Of a stretch of 6,108 nucleotides of DNA, positions 5,782 to 6,108 are shown piece after piece. A model generated the notes under the pieces. It was not told the DNA's origin, made no database searches, and saw only the letters and a program-made list of their open reading frames with translations. Both the position numbers and the translations under genes were made by a program. The DNA is from Dehalococcoidia bacterium (GTDB lineage Bacteria; Chloroflexota; Dehalococcoidia; Lucifugimonadales; Lucifugimonadaceae): contig JAAXHR010000420.1 in NCBI GenBank assembly GCA_012270805.1, positions 1-6,108 of the forward strand, in the 5' to 3' direction. The stretch's first letter is position 1. The number at the start of each line of letters is the position of its first letter.

Positions 5782-6108
5782 ATGCTGACGGCGAGTCATC
5801 TGCGAGGCAACCAAACAAGCTCGAGCGGGAAAAACGTCCGCAGACATACGTCCTCTTCAATCGACACGACACGGGGATTGCCTGAGAACACCGCTTATCG
5901 GGACACTGGCTGTGATTTGGCACCGTCTTGTCTTGAGTGTCCTCTGGCACTTTGCAAGTACGACGATCCGAACAGGGCGCGGCGAAGTCGAACTGTCATG
6001 CGCGACACAGAGATCATGCGGCTGTTCGCGGAGGGTCTAAAGGTTTCCGCGATAGCTTTGGAGGTAAAGATCAGCACCCGGACCGTATACCGGATCATTC
6101 AACGTGAG
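5782..6108 (+). CDS. four-cysteine plus helix-turn-helix DNA-binding protein, 3'-truncated by window edge
   Basis: This ORF has no stop before the end of the window; 109 residues are visible. Residues 1-35 are Ser/Thr/Arg-rich and look disordered. Then comes a compact cysteine cluster, G-C-D-L-A-P-S-C-L-E-C-P-L-A-L-C-K-Y-D-D (43-62), with C44, C50, C53 and C58 (C-x5-C-x2-C-x4-C). Four cysteines so spaced could bind zinc or an iron-sulfur cluster; the choice cannot be made from sequence. A basic stretch R-A-R-R-S-R (65-70) leads to a helix-turn-helix at about 76-107: E-I-M-R-L-F-A-E-G, V-S-A-I-A-L-E-V-K, I-S, then T-R-T-V-Y-R-I-I-Q-R as recognition helix. This layout matches small phage- or element-associated DNA-binding proteins I recall from Chloroflexota genomes. 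The ATG is 3 bp after the preceding stop, with GAGGG/AGG inside the upstream gene as ribosome-binding site, so translation is probably coupled. A role as regulator of its own operon or as terminase-small-subunit-like DNA recogniser is inference. Confidence 0.8.
   Translation, partial: MLTASHLRGNQTSSSGKNVRRHTSSSIDTTRGLPENTAYRDTGCDLAPSCLECPLALCKYDDPNRARRSRTVMRDTEIMRLFAEGLKVSAIALEVKISTRTVYRIIQRE

Noticed and set aside
5895..6098. Minus-strand open frame of 67 codons near the right end
   Set aside because: It is antisense to the Cys-cluster/helix-turn-helix ORF, which has clear motifs.

Overview
The window looks like chromosomal DNA of a free-living bacterium, most likely a member of the Chloroflexota (a Dehalococcoidia/SAR202-type lineage). 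This is an inference. It rests on a secreted lipoprotein with a T-x-T-P-V-P-P heptad linker, a four-cysteine CPLxxC helix-turn-helix protein beside a terminase-like ORF, and the style of the oxidoreductases. No rRNA, tRNA, CRISPR array or insertion sequence was seen.

Layout: (1) Positions 1-756 (+) hold the 3' part of a DNA methyltransferase gene fused to a restriction-endonuclease-like C-terminal domain; its start lies outside the window. (2) Positions 765-4904 (-) hold four genes on one strand. In transcription order they are a CinA-family protein, a lipoprotein, a zinc-dependent alcohol dehydrogenase and an aldo/keto reductase. The first two are 28 bp apart and probably cotranscribed. The dehydrogenase and the reductase each have their own upstream gap (125 and 60 bp). 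The methyltransferase and reductase genes converge with only 8 bp between their stop codons. (3) Positions 4905-5091 are a divergent intergenic region carrying a good sigma-70-type promoter and a near-perfect 20-bp palindrome over its -10 box. (4) Positions 5092-6108 (+) hold a two-gene unit: a 228-residue protein resembling the ATPase half of a phage large terminase but lacking both Walker motifs, then 3 bp later an ORF open to the window edge that encodes a C-x5-C-x2-C-x4-C cluster and a helix-turn-helix.

The most unusual part is the right-hand unit: a terminase-like protein that looks catalytically dead but is intact as an ORF, has its own promoter and apparent operator, and is tightly coupled to a putative metal- or Fe-S-binding DNA-binding protein. 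This fits a domesticated or decaying phage-derived module. A second theme is loss of catalytic residues in otherwise intact ORFs: the nuclease-like domain of the methyltransferase has Leu at the usual catalytic Lys, and the C-terminal amidase-like domain of CinA lacks its signature motifs. A third signal is the hexamer ACGCGT in each of the three longer intergenic gaps, upstream of the reductase, dehydrogenase and cinA genes. All family assignments come from reading motifs by eye, without database searches.
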